Positions 9,571 to 20,308 of a stretch of DNA of 48,211 nucleotides are shown piece by piece. The notes beneath the pieces were generated by a model. That model saw only the letters and a program-made list of their open reading frames with translations. It was not told the origin of the DNA and did no database searches. Both the position numbers and the translations under genes were made by a program. Positions within the stretch are counted from its first letter, which is position 1. Each line of letters opens with the position of its first letter. Source of the stretch: Cylindrodendrum hubeiense (lineage: Eukaryota; Ascomycota; Sordariomycetes; Hypocreales; Nectriaceae); NCBI GenBank assembly GCA_014621425.1, contig JAANBB010000318.1:1-48211 (forward strand), given 5' to 3'.

Positions 9571-10962
9571 ACGGAGCTAAACTTGATGGACGCAGTTGAC
9601 CTCAAGGAAGCTGATCGCCGCCTCGAAAAAATTGCCGCAGACCCACGCCTCCTCCGTGCTGCGAGGCGTCGTTTCAGCGTCTCCCCGTCGCCGCTGCGTG
9701 GCTCGCCGATTGCCCCATCGACTGCGTCGACACGCAGCTACGCATCCAACTTGACACCTTGCACGGCGCCGAAGAGGCGAAACTGGTCGCCTGACCAGAA
9801 GCCTGGACAGTTCTCGAAATATCAGATATTGATGGAGAGAGCTCAGTCATCCGTGTACCACCAGTTCGGGTACGAGCGGACTGCCGAGATGAAGCGGATT
9901 CTGGAAGCCAGGTCAATGCCAACCGACAATCTCACCGGTATACTCGCTGTATATTTCGGGAAATCCGCCCGCGCGACCGTCACGGAACGCTGGAAAGCTC
10001 AGGGGATATGGGACAACCGGTGGGACGGTGCGCAGTCGGATGATAAAAACATGTGGAAGCACGAATCGCCGCTTACTGACGATGAGGAAGAGGAACTTGA
10101 TGGCGAGACAGAGCTTGAACCAAGTCCGCCTCGTGTCTTATTCTTTGCTTCGCAGCAGTCACTACAACCGAAGCGATCCATAATGGAGGAGGAGAAAAAG
10201 AAGCAGCGGGCGATTGCAAAGCAAGAGAAAGATGCATCACGTCCCTTCCAACGATTCCATTATATGGTCTCGAGGGAGCAGGAGCGCCTCATGGCCAAGC
10301 AAAATATTGCTAGTGCCAAACCAGCCGAGTCCGCTCCCCCAGACATCTACACGCAAGCCTACACAAACGTTAGAGCTAACTGGGTTGAACGGGGCTTATG
10401 GTATCGCAAGTGGGGACAGCTACCGGGCATGAGCTGGAGGCATGAGCTGCCCTTCGACCCAGACGACCTGTGGATCGACGGATGCGGTCCACCACCGCCT
10501 TGTGATGTGTCTCCTGAAGGACCGCCACCCATCTCCCCCCTTTGCCTGGGCTCTGCCAAGGCGAACGACCGAGGGTGCGACCAGGGAGTAGTGAACGCTT
10601 CGCCTCCTGATTCTTCCCTAGCCGAGGGCTACAACTCGATAGAGAACCCCGAAGACGCCTCAGGGTCCGTCCCAAACGACAACAACGAACAAAGCTCAGT
10701 TGCGCGCCGTACACGTTCTCACGGGACACAAGTTCACAATCAACCACCGCCACCTGTACCGGAGCAGGATCTCGCTGAGGTACATCGGCAGATGAGAACA
10801 CGTCAAAGCACCCGATTACAGGTGCTGAATGCGAATGCGGCCCAGTCCAAGCGGATGCAGACCACGGGGGATTTGAGGAGTGACGGCAAGCCTCGAGGGA
10901 TAAACAAGCGACAACGCACCACCCGACAAAACACCCGTCGAAAAGAGAGGATGTTGCGGTGA
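9487..10962 (+). CDS. Disordered protein with duplicated Trp-rich motif, divergent partner of the kinase
   Basis: A 491-residue single-exon gene of unknown function. ATG 9487 was chosen because it is the first in-frame ATG after the CT-rich leader. Four in-frame ATGs follow one another every 21 bp, so the true start could be any of them. A motif occurs twice: at about 161-196 (ERWKAQGIWDNRW then MWKHESP) and about 290-327 (ANWVERGLWYRKWG then SWRHELP). The shared pattern is W-x4-G-[IL]-W-x2-[RK]-W, a spacer, then W-[KR]-H-E-x-P. Between the copies lie acidic (TDDEEEELDGE) and Lys/Glu-rich coiled-coil-like stretches. The last 160 residues are low-complexity and end strongly basic (KRQRTTRQNTRRKERMLR), suggesting nuclear or nucleic-acid association (inference). 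It shares a promoter with the FHA kinase, so it may be that kinase's substrate or partner. Confidence 0.72.
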   Translation: MGSPTSAMGSLASAMGWDTSLMGSPISITELNLMDAVDLKEADRRLEKIAADPRLLRAARRRFSVSPSPLRGSPIAPSTASTRSYASNLTPCTAPKRRNWSPDQKPGQFSKYQILMERAQSSVYHQFGYERTAEMKRILEARSMPTDNLTGILAVYFGKSARATVTERWKAQGIWDNRWDGAQSDDKNMWKHESPLTDDEEEELDGETELEPSPPRVLFFASQQSLQPKRSIMEEEKKKQRAIAKQEKDASRPFQRFHYMVSREQERLMAKQNIASAKPAESAPPDIYTQAYTNVRANWVERGLWYRKWGQLPGMSWRHELPFDPDDLWIDGCGPPPPCDVSPEGPPPISPLCLGSAKANDRGCDQGVVNASPPDSSLAEGYNSIENPEDASGSVPNDNNEQSSVARRTRSHGTQVHNQPPPPVPEQDLAEVHRQMRTRQSTRLQVLNANAAQSKRMQTTGDLRSDGKPRGINKRQRTTRQNTRRKERMLR

Positions 10963-12975
10963 ACCTTAAGCCGCCTATGGACAACTATGTAATAGCGTTA
11001 GAAAGGGGTGGTTTCTGGTATAAACTGCGGCTCAGGTTCTGTAAAATGGGATATTTTGAGTGATGTTGGATATAATGGCTGTTGTTTTATGCCTGGGTCA
11101 TTGTAGGGGAAGCCCAGGGCGACCAGAGCTCCGGGTGAGGAATGCATTGATTATACACTGTTTGGGATGTTTCCTTTGTTCCTTTTCATCCAGATTGAAT
11201 GTAAGGTGTCGAGTTTTTGCGAGTCACATTCTTAGTCTAAAATTAGTTCTGCCCCTAAGATTTGGGAGCTGCGTTAGATAACCATGCCGGTATTGATAGT
11301 ATGATGTACGTAGATGAGGAGTGATACTCTCCCTTGAGAACCATCATGTTGTTACTGAAGTCGAATATGACAGAACTACCCAAGGAAGAAATACTAGTGG
11401 GGTCAGGGCTGGAAATGGACGATTCCGCTCAGCAAACTTGATTATTGTCGCAGCTGGTGCTGCCGCTAGACATCGCGGTCAAACAACCACACCATGACTC
11501 TCACCATATGGATTGCAAGAGCCAGTCTATCTAACAGCATGCAAAACCCGTCCTATATCCTTTTATGCCCCGTCAGCTTGCAAACCACCGATAACGGAGT
11601 CTGCTTCGCGTGCTCTTCCCAAGACGGCCCCGGCTGGAAATAGGGGCGTTGTAAACTCGCCATAGCTGGTCGCCACTAGTTTGAGGGTAAAGGAGTAGGA
11701 GGAGAGGTATCGAAGGTTGAGCAAATAAATTATGGAACCGAAGGCAGCTAGGGCTGACATCGTTAGCAGCTGAAGATGCGTATACGTAATTGAAACCACT
11801 TCAAGCACCCGGATCCCCGGGTTTATCTTCTTGGTTTGTGCTGGCGAACTTGTTTTCTGGGGCAACGCCTCAAACGCTCTGCCAATCTCTTGGTTCTATA
11901 TGCGTGTGGACGGAGTACTATCGATGTTGGTTCGTGGGGAGCCATAGAGTGGAAAGGGAGGGATCAGTTGTAACACTTGTGATGTCTCACTGCTACCGCG
12001 CGCTTTCCACGGAGCAATCTTACTTCCCAATAAGAAAGGACATTGCTTCAGACCTCCCGCTCCTTCGTCCGATTCTTGCGTGATAATTCCAACTCAGAAT
12101 GCCTCATGCTACGGGCTGGTCACCAGGCGAGATAGTCAGGATAGGAACTGGCCAACTCGGAAGCGATCCCGGTACCTTGGCTTGAATATGGTGGGTGGCT
12201 TGCAACGGGAGTCTTCCGTAGCAGGCACTGAATCGAATGTTGAGCCGAGAAACCTGCCAAGAAGCAACAGGGAAGGGCTTTCCATAAGCGGGCTTTGTAT
12301 CCGAATTTTGACCGGCAAACCTAACCTGCCAATCTGTCAAACCCAATTTCCAGATATCTACCACGTCCCTACACATCATGGCAAGAGGCAGAAACTATGG
12401 TGGCAAGATAGCGAGAACCTCTGTCAGGCCTCTGCCCCAGCATTGACTGCGCCACGAGCGGGGAGTACTGCCAAGCAGGTTGGAGGGGTTTGAAAATTTG
12501 CCAAGCCCGAGTACCAACCACAAATGGGCAATAGATGAAGGGGCGGATAGGCTAGCCGTCCTCATTGGAGTCGTCGGTTCCTCGGTGGCAAGGTTCGTGC
12601 TAGTGACCCACTGACCGCCGGCGGGTCAACTGATTAAGGATGGCCTTATGCGGGGAAATCAAGAAACACGCGGGTCAAGTGTCTAGGGGGGCTTGCATAT
12701 TGGTACTAGCACTTGTCTTGTGGAAGCTTGGCACGATGATAACGTACCAGTGCTGTGGGGAACATGACCTCTATCCCTACGTCAGGCTGTGAGGTAAGAG
12801 GTTGAGATAAGGTTAAATTGAACGCGTCCGCCGTGTGTTTGGAGCTGACCTCCTTGGCGCTCATCTCGACTGCAATCTATCGAACAGTCGTCTCCCTTCA
12901 TTATTTATCGGCATTGTCACACATCTTTTAAAGCCACAGGCTTTATTGCCCTACTCCACCACCTTATCCTACATC
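10963..12975. other. Intergenic spacer without recognised gene
   Basis: Two kilobases with no convincing gene. A 100-codon minus-strand frame at 11563-11865 contains a hydrophobic stretch and may be a relic of a membrane protein, but no family was recognised. The frames at 12080-12493 exist on both strands and look like chance. The last 140 bp (about 12835-12975) are CT-rich and are the likely promoter and leader of the permease. Confidence 0.45.
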
Positions 12976-14987
12976 ATGCATCCCGCAAAGGACGTCGAGA
13001 TGTCGCAGAAGGAGAGCTTTAGTGCTCTCGGACCTCAAGAGAGCGTTCGTGAGACTGAGTTAACCGAGGTCAATGACGATCGAAATGGACAATTCCATAG
13101 GTCCTTTACTCCCCGCCAAGTACACGTGTGTCCTCCTTCTGCCCATATTAAATCTAAAACCAGCGCCTGATAATTATTTCTACATTTTCTTAAATCAGAT
13201 CATCTCCCTCGGTTCCAACATCGGAAGCGGTGTCTTCATCGGGACGGGTAGCGCTCTTGCTAGTGGCGGTCCTGGAAATATGATCATCGCATACTCGCTC
13301 GTCTGCTCGTGCGTGTGGGCAGTGCTGCAGACGCTCTCGGAGATGACCATTGCCTTTCCCACGTCTGGAAACTTCATCGACTATGCTGGTCGTTGGGTTG
13401 ATCCCGCGCTAGCATTTGGTGCTGGCTTCGCGGAATGGCTTGGTGAGGAAAATATAAATGACAGCTGGTAGGCCGTGGACTAACCAAATCACAGGATGGA
13501 CGGCCATCATTGCCGCAGAGGCGGTATTTTGCGACATTCTGATCAACTTTTGGGCTGGAGGTGCGATACCTCCAGCAGCTGTTTGTAAGAAGACATGGTC
13601 TCAAATGATACGTTGACAAGCTAATGTCATAAACCCATAGACACACTCTTTTTAGCTGCGACCTTCGTTATCTTCCTACTCCCCAACACTGTCTTTGCTT
13701 GGTTCGAATACGTCACCTCGCTTGTTAAGATATTTCTATTTCTTATCATCATCTTCCTCTCTTTGGCACTTGTCTGCGGCGCTGGCCCTGGAGGTATGGT
13801 CCACGATGGCGCTACCTGGAGGGACTTGGAGCCATTCAAGAACGGCTTCTCGGTGAGGTTCCCTCTACTGCTGTTATGGGGTGACAATATGTTCTAATTA
13901 TGTTCAATACAGGGCTTTGCCAATGCCGCTCTACTAGCTACGTGGGCTGTTGGAGACCAGGTCTTTATCGGCATCATGGGTGGAGAAGCCCAGAGTCCTC
14001 GACATGCCATGGGACATGCTACGAAACTGGTCCCCTTCCGTGTGGGAATAGTCTACATGATCAGCGTCATGTTTATTACCTTGCTCGTTCCGTCTGACGA
14101 TGAACGACTTCTTGGCGGTGGTGGTGTCACGGCTTCTCCCTTCGTCATCGCAACCCTCGATGCAAATATTCCAGTCATCTCAGATATTCTGAATGCGGGT
14201 ATGATTGTTGGTATCCTGGCCATCTCAGCAGAATCTGTGTATCTGGCATCCAGAGTTCTCCGAACCATGGCACACCAACAGTTGGTGCCTGAGTTTATCG
14301 CAAAGGTCGACACCAAGGGTCGTCCACGATGGGCTTTGGCCATTACGTGCGCCGTGGGTATTATCCTGACTTATATTAATTTGGCAGGTAAGCTTGTTCA
14401 GTCTCTTTATCCTTTATCATCCAAGAATTTACTAAAACATTAATTTAGCTGGTGGCCGTACTGCCTTTACGTGGCTCATTTCTATCACTAGCGCATCCTT
14501 CTTCTGCATGTGGATGATCATTGCGTTTACATCCTGGCGATTCCACCTTGCACTGAAGGCACAAAACGACCCCCTTTTCCAAGAGACGTATGCTTGGAGT
14601 TCTACTATGTGGCCTTTGGCTCCTGCCTGGCTTATGACTATTTGCGTGCTGCTCACTGTTAGCTGTTTCGCTATTGGCATTAAACCTTTGGTAAGTTTTA
14701 AGTTTCTCACAGAATCCAGGCGACAGGCCAAGGTAGCTAATATCCTCTTTTAGGGTGGTGCTGGCTTTAGTGCAAACAACTTTTTCCAGTACATAATTGG
14801 AATCCTCATTATTGTGGTCTTCACTGTTGCGTATAAGCTGATCTTGCGCACGCCATGGCGCGACCCTGCCACGGCTGATCTGAAGACTGGGCGACGCCAC
14901 CTTAGCACTGAAGAGATCAACGAGCTTGATGCCTACTACTCGACGTCTAAGTGGAGGCGTTTCGGAACCTATGTCCAGCTTTGGTGA
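12976..14987 (+). CDS. Amino-acid permease (APC superfamily, AA_permease)
   Basis: Plasma-membrane proton-coupled amino-acid transporter by family; the substrate is not assignable. Seven exons were read: 12976-13125, 13199-13442, 13495-13584, 13641-13852, 13913-14387, 14449-14690 and 14754-14987. The six GT-AG introns are 52-73 bp. The sum is 1647 nt, giving 548 residues in one continuous frame. A hydrophilic N-terminus of about 50 residues precedes the first helix signature IISLGSNIGSGVFIGTG, the permease substrate-binding glycine motif. Other family blocks are GGPGNMIIAYSLVC, LQTLSEMTIAFPTSGNFIDY, FAEWLGWTAI across intron 2, LLPNTVFAWFEYVTSLVKIF, MGGEAQSPRHAMGHATKLVP and WMIIAFTSWRFH. About twelve membrane spans are expected and the length is normal. 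No frameshift or premature stop was seen, so it looks functional. Confidence 0.92.
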
Positions 14988-15464
14988 TGTATCGATAGTA
15001 GATACCTGTCCATAATCTCTATACTTTAGGATACTTCTAAGATACACATATTATTCTCCATCGAATATTGTGCAGCTTCCAGTATGCTGATGCCTCGTCT
15101 GAGCGTCAACCAGGCATCAATATGGTCGTGAATGATTACAAATGCTGCATTGCATCAACAGAAGCTTAGGATTTCTATTCTTGTGTCGCATGGACCTTTC
15201 TGCCGAAAACCCAGCTGCGAGTGTGAATTCCTAATTTAGAACCCACTGCTACTTTGCGGTTGGAGGCTCAAATTTCGGTACAATACTGTCACACACTGGC
15301 ATCGCACTAATGATCTCGTCCAGTCACAAGAATGGAATAACTTTGCGCCGAGGATTAAACTTCATCAGTAAATGACATCATGGAATCCTCACCAGCTTCC
15401 GCAAAACAAGCGGTCTGGGATAATTCTTGCTCATCTTATCATTCAATCACTAAGGTCGATTATC
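14988..15464. other. Intergenic spacer between permease and TenA-like gene
   Basis: Holds the permease 3' end and the promoter of the next gene. No TATA box or riboswitch-like structure was recognised. An in-frame ATG at 15372 upstream of the chosen TenA start would add 31 residues unlike the family. Confidence 0.45.
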
Positions 15465-16238
15465 ATGTCATCTTTCTCCTTGACGGATGCTCTACTTGTA
15501 TCCGACAAGGATGGCTACCAACGGGCGACTCAGTCTCAGTTCCTCCGGTTGGCTGCAAATGGTCGAGCATCAAAGGACATGTTGGGCAGATGGCTCGCAA
15601 ACGACCACCTCTACATCCATAGCTATGTCCGTGGCGTTGGTCGCCTGATCAGCTTTCTTGAATTTCCAGACACAGCCCCTCTTTCAACAGACGACCTAGG
15701 ATCCACAACTAAGCTTCTTGATTGGCTTGTTGGTGCATTGGTTAACATCCGACGTGAAGAGAAGTTCTTCATTCAGACAGCGGCTCAATATGGTATTCGG
15801 ATCAATCTGGGTACAGATCTTGAAGGTCGGGTGCCCCAAGATGCAAAACTCGAAGGTCTCCGGCGCTGGGAGGCCCTTTTTGATTCACTGGCCTGCGGAG
15901 ACAGCGGTAATCTTCCATGGTTGGAAGCTGCAGTGGTGTATTGGGGGACGGAAAGGTGTTACCTTGATGCTTGGTCATGGGCAAAAGCCCAGCTCACCGC
16001 ACAGGAAGACGCGAACAATGACGAAGATGGAGGCGCGCTAAGAAATGAGTTTATCGGCAACTGGACTAGCAAGGAGTTCTCTGAATTTGTGGATGAGTTG
16101 GGAGCCATCATTGATGAAGCTGTGGAGGAACAAGTAAGAAAAGGTGGCGAGAGCGCTAAACAAGAGTTGCTCAAGAGAGCAGAAGCGAAGTGGCTCGAAA
16201 TTCTCATCGCCGAAGAGGGTTTCTGGCCAAAAATGTAG
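15465..16238 (+). CDS. TenA/THI-4 family (haem-oxygenase-like fold) protein
   Basis: A 257-residue single-exon gene. TenA proteins are all-helical aminohydrolases acting on pyrimidine breakdown products of thiamine; several fungal members have no proven substrate. Family marks: an early helix QFLRLAANGRASKDMLGRWL, then LANDHLYIHSY with Asp47 at the position of the TenA active-site Asp, and WLEAAVVYWGTERCYLDAW (152-170) with Glu163 and Cys165 near the second active-site segment. FIGNWTSKEFSEFVDEL (196-212) corresponds to the family's C-terminal W...F block. Length is slightly above the bacterial norm of about 220-235. The start at 15465 (MSSFSLTDAL) is preferred to the in-frame ATG at 15372. 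It lies 478 bp downstream of the permease in the same orientation; a joint role in nutrient uptake or salvage is speculation. Confidence 0.82.
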   Translation: MSSFSLTDALLVSDKDGYQRATQSQFLRLAANGRASKDMLGRWLANDHLYIHSYVRGVGRLISFLEFPDTAPLSTDDLGSTTKLLDWLVGALVNIRREEKFFIQTAAQYGIRINLGTDLEGRVPQDAKLEGLRRWEALFDSLACGDSGNLPWLEAAVVYWGTERCYLDAWSWAKAQLTAQEDANNDEDGGALRNEFIGNWTSKEFSEFVDELGAIIDEAVEEQVRKGGESAKQELLKRAEAKWLEILIAEEGFWPKM

Positions 16239-16998
16239 TTTATCTTACCACAATACTATTCCCCCATTTCAGATTCGAAAATTTAAATATGAGCTGAGTT
16301 ATTCGAAACGTTCCTAGTAGCTCCGCTACGCAGCCTCCGGCTCGTTGAACACCAGTGTAAAGTATTTGTCTTTTACGCAAGGACCTTTCTTTGATACCAT
16401 GATTGTTGCTGATATCTACATACTGTCTATATGAACAACCTACGAACTTGAAGGCATACCCGCGCGCCTCCGTTATATCATCAAGGCGACATGGGAGTTT
16501 ATCTTATTATACCACTTGTAAGAATATCAGACGTTCTGGTAGGTGCTAGCACCGTAAGCATAGCACAGACCATCATGGAAAACTTTGCGGAGTCGGGCAA
16601 TTTTAGGATACCGATGATCGCCCACTTCGGGATTGTTATGAATCCATCCGGCTCATCATTTATTCGAAGCGGAGGTGGAGTCACTGTGCCGCTAGAGCGG
16701 ACACGCTGATGTAATATCTCCGCAATGCATATCTTGAACAATGGGCCGTTCTTCGGGCGCGTCGGTAAGCCGCTGCTGGCTCCACTGTTGTTGTCAGTGC
16801 ATTTTAGAGTTGGCTTGAATAGAGCTTTCAGCGGTGCAAATAAGCGGGGGTGAGGTACTCGGAATGTGGTCATCCGCGCTTGAAGGAATGGGGATAGAAA
16901 GATTCCTTGTCGAACTCTAAAGAGTGCTCGGAGGGATGAGATAATTGAGTTGCCCGTATCCTGGATAAATGTAAGCAGCGGGAGGGACTCACATTCCC
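16239..16998. other. Intergenic spacer with ambiguous overlapping frames
   Basis: A minus-strand frame (16876 down to 16499 from an ATG, 126 codons) and a plus-strand frame (16491-16709) overlap here. Both look protein-like over part of their length, but neither carries a recognisable domain and both cannot be real. A gene relic is possible; a functional gene is not supported. Confidence 0.35.
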
Positions 16999-17006
16999 TA
17001 TATAAA
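16999..17006 (+). promoter_or_regulatory. TATA box of the secreted alpha/beta hydrolase
   Basis: TATATAAA lies 85 bp upstream of the ATG at 17091 and is followed by an A/C/T-rich leader. Confidence 0.6.
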
Positions 17007-17090
17007 CTCCAATCAAACACGATATATTATCATAACATTACTCCAGTAAATCACACAGTCCCTCATCAAATAAACTTCCACTCTTTCAGA

Positions 17091-18184
17091 ATGATTAGCT
17101 CTACTTCCCCTCTTAGGCTTTTGTCCAGCCTTTTCCTGCTTTCGGTGCCGGCCCTCGCCGTCGTCACTAAGAACTTCACTACGCCCGAGGGTTTCACATA
17201 TGTCTATGACTATGCCGAAGCACAAGATTCAAAGCCAACTTTCCTTCTCCTCCATGGTTACCCGTCCTCACGTGAAGACTGGCGGTACCAGTTTGCCGAT
17301 CTATCGGCCAAAGGTTTCGGTGTTCTGGCTCCGGATTGCCTTGGCTACGGAGACAGTGACAAGCCTTTAGACATTGAGGCTTACAGATTGAAGCCCATTT
17401 CCGATCATTTGGTAGGAATACTCGACCAAGAGTGCCTAGACAAGGTCATTGGCGTGGGCCATGACTGGGGCACTATTGTGCTCTCTCGCAGTGCTGTCTG
17501 GCACCCAGAGCGCTTCCAAAAGCTGGCTTTTCTTTCCCAAGGATACAGTGCACCTGGAACATTCCTCGATATCGATGCTGTCAACGCTGAAAGCTGGAAG
17601 CAACTCGGATACATGCAACTTGGTTATTGGTACTTTTTAAATTCCTACAATTCGCCTCAAGTTATCAGCGACAATGTTTGTTTATCCACTTCCAACCCAT
17701 GCTGCCCGTGTTAATTCCTTTACTCTAGCTGGAATCCTTTTTTCACCTTGCCTACCACACGAACGCGTCTGCTTGGGGCGTGGACTTGGGCAATCTGGGC
17801 TCCGCTCGCTCTTGGCTGACTGCCAAAACTACAACCGAGCTACCTTCGTATCTTACAGAAGAGGACAAGTCGAAATGGCTTCGGGTTTACGGTCAAGAAA
17901 ACGCAACGGCAGCATCAGTCAACTACTATCGGACCCTACTGCGTGGCACTCAGGCAGAAGATGAGGCAGGACTTACTGATGAGGATAGAAAACTAAGGGT
18001 GCCGGTTCTCACTATTGGCGGATCGAAGGACCAGATCGCTGCGCCAGATACGCAAGTAGCTGGTACGGAGCCATGGGCAACTAATGGATACACCGCAGAG
18101 CGAGTGGATGCTGGGCACTGGCTAATGATCGAGCAGAGGGAGAATGTGACTTCCATTCTGATTGATTTTGCAGCCTCGACCTGA
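17091..18184 (+). CDS. Secreted alpha/beta hydrolase, epoxide-hydrolase-like
   Basis: Predicted secreted hydrolase of 346 residues in two exons, 17091-17675 and 17729-18184, joined in phase 0 across a 53-bp intron ending CTCTAG. A signal peptide covers about residues 1-23 (hydrophobic core LLSSLFLLSVPALA). The body has the epoxide-hydrolase layout: oxyanion-hole HGYP (55-58), nucleophile elbow GHDWG with Asp125, candidate acid Asp296 in GGSKDQ, and catalytic His325 in DAGHW. NYYR (260-263) in the cap region may supply the ring-opening tyrosines. Asp, not Ser, in the elbow points to epoxide hydrolase or haloalkane dehalogenase rather than esterase. By family the reaction is addition of water to an epoxide through an alkyl-enzyme ester; the natural substrate is unknown. 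Fungal relatives are often intracellular, so the leader is of note. Confidence 0.87.
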
Positions 18185-20213
18185 GGAACGACATCACATG
18201 CAGAGGCTACCACAAGGTTTATGACGTGCCACAAGGCTCCATTGCCCGCTGATCTTCCACAAATTTAAGCTCCTTAACCTCCCTCAACAACCTAGTCAAC
18301 TTAGATGACGCAATTTTCCTTCTAGCCATCCTAGATGGCACATTCCTCATTCATTTCCCATTTAGATAGATAAAAATAAAGGGTCTCGATCCTAAGATCC
18401 CAATCATTGGATATAGCAATCAGACTTTTCCTTGCCTGCCCTTTTTGATTTAATTTAGGAAGAACTATACAGGCCAGTATATATTTCAAAACAATGATTG
18501 CGAGATCATGAGTCATAGACCCTCAAATAACATGATCAAGCAAATTGGATATAGTTCCCTGCCCTAACTTCGTATAAGATGATTAAGAGTCAGCGCGGAT
18601 ACGGCATACAATTTATGTTTGGACCCGTTTCCGAAGACATATTTGCACGAGTTGCCGAGAGAGACAGGATTGAGTGCTATGAGAGATTGCATAGTCGAAC
18701 ATGAACATGAAAACTGCACAATTCCTTCTTCTTGTTCATAAAATTGAGAGTACACAGACATAATGAGCCAGAACTAAGAACTTTTGTCGAGTTGATCCAC
18801 GGGTTGTCTTAGATCCTCAGCAGCTTCATGTCAGCTTGGATCTGCTCAGGCCCTCTATCATTTATATCAGTGGGGTTGAGTTGTCTGTGATTTTCAGCTC
18901 GACACTGATAATGAATATTTAGTTCATGATGTGTTCCGCACCTGTTGAGTCCATATTGCTAATTATAGAAACGCTTTAAACATTCACCTGACACTAAGAA
19001 AATACCCAGTAGGTTACAGCTCCCACACTCGCAACTATAAAACATCTCATTTGGCGTAAGAGTGGGAGGATGTTACGAACCCAAAAGGATTATGCTTAAT
19101 AACTGAAAATATCAGAGGTCGACTCCCCGTTGAAAAAATAGATGCCCCAAGGTTTCGCCCAATACTTTAGTCAATATGACTGCCAAAGTCAGCCCAACAG
19201 AAAACAAGCCCAGGCACAGCATCGATCACAAATGAGAAATTTCTACACCATGTAGAGGAAAATTGTTTTGAGTAGTTCAACTTTACTATATACCACGCTG
19301 GAAAAGTGTAAGAAATATCCATTAAAAAAATGAGACTATTAACATGCACGGCAGCTTAGTTCCCTCCGCTGTTCTTCTGTGCCTCGATTGCCGCTCGCAC
19401 TTCAGCTTCGTGGCAAGATGCGCGCTGACCTCCTGGCATATAGTACGAGTTATGTGTCTGGCAATATTCTGTATGACCCTTCTTTATGCGGCGAGTAGAG
19501 AAAGCTTTCTTGCATGTTGGGCCAGGGGGGGGTTAGTAAATGCTGAAGACTCGGTGTGCGAGTAACTTACCAGTGATGACCCATTGCGTTTGACTGACCA
19601 ACAAGAATTGATAAATTGGTCTAAGAAAACAGGCGGTGGACTAGCAATCCTGATGCTAGTGAACGATATTTGGATAGGCGAAAGGATATCTCCTCTACTG
19701 TAGAGTCAAAAAAGATATTATGTCTCTGCAAAGGAATGAAGCGGGAAATTGGGATGTTCGTCAAGGTTGGACTTGATACTTGAAGTAAGAATTGGTGTTG
19801 AGGTGTTGGGTAAAATTCCAGATGATTGTGGCTGGCCTCGCTTTATACACACTCAAGGCTTTCACGAGCTAACATCTGATTCGGTCGCACTGGGAACTTT
19901 TGATATACTTGCCGCCAGAGAAATGGATCTTTGTCTCAGGAACATGGGGACCCTATAGAATGATAGGGTCGCGGAAGCTCCTGACATCTCGGCGGCTACA
20001 GAAGAAATGACAAGGCTGCTAAAACTTCCTTGAATGGCCTCATTGCCGTTTCAATCCTTTCGGCAGTTCAAGTTTAGAACACTTAAGCGCTGGAATGACG
20101 GTAAAGATAAATTGATTGGCCGAGCACTTTGGCCTTACTTGTTAGGCCACAATCAATGAGTCAGCTGAAGCTCAAATAACTCCGAGTTTCAGCATCCTAT
20201 GGCTGGGCTACAA
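18185..20213. other. Intergenic spacer, no supported gene
   Basis: About 2 kb of moderately AT-rich sequence with short conflicting frames only (for example 19344-19565 and 19749-19958), none with a recognisable domain. No inverted terminal repeats or RNA gene were recognised. Confidence 0.5.
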
Positions 20214-20304
20214 CCAACAACCAACAACCAACAACCAACAACCAACAACCAACAACCAACAACCAACAACCAACACCCAACACCCAACACCCAACACCCA
20301 ACAC
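20214..20304 (+). repeat. Heptamer tandem repeat (8 x CCAACAA then 5 x CCAACAC)
   Basis: Exactly 13 uninterrupted 7-bp units: eight CCAACAA (20214-20269) followed by five CCAACAC (20270-20304). The array ends four bases before the ATG at 20309, so it probably forms the 5' leader of the phosphotransferase mRNA. The strand is G-free and pyrimidine/A-rich, hence unstructured as RNA. Confidence 0.95.
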
Positions 20305-20308
20305 CAGC

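Noticed and set aside
10376..10984. 202-codon minus frame opposite the Trp-motif protein
   Set aside because: Antisense shadow of the plus-strand CDS; low-complexity, no domain.
11563..11865. 100-codon minus frame with a hydrophobic helix
   Set aside because: No family recognised, no promoter or splice context; chance hydrophobic run is likely.
12104..12493. Overlapping frames on both strands between the Trp-motif gene and the permease
   Set aside because: Mutually exclusive, no domain, no conserved start or splice signals.
14445..15047. 200-codon minus frame opposite the permease 3' half
   Set aside because: Antisense to well-conserved permease exons; no recognisable product.
16499..17020. 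Minus-strand frame of up to 173 codons upstream of the hydrolase
   Set aside because: It would cover the hydrolase TATA box and leader, has no recognisable domain, and a competing plus-strand frame (16491-16709) exists; kept only as a possible relic.
20214..20304. Heptamer array considered as an interstitial telomere
   Set aside because: Filamentous fungal telomeres are TTAGGG/CCCTAA; CCAACAA does not fit.
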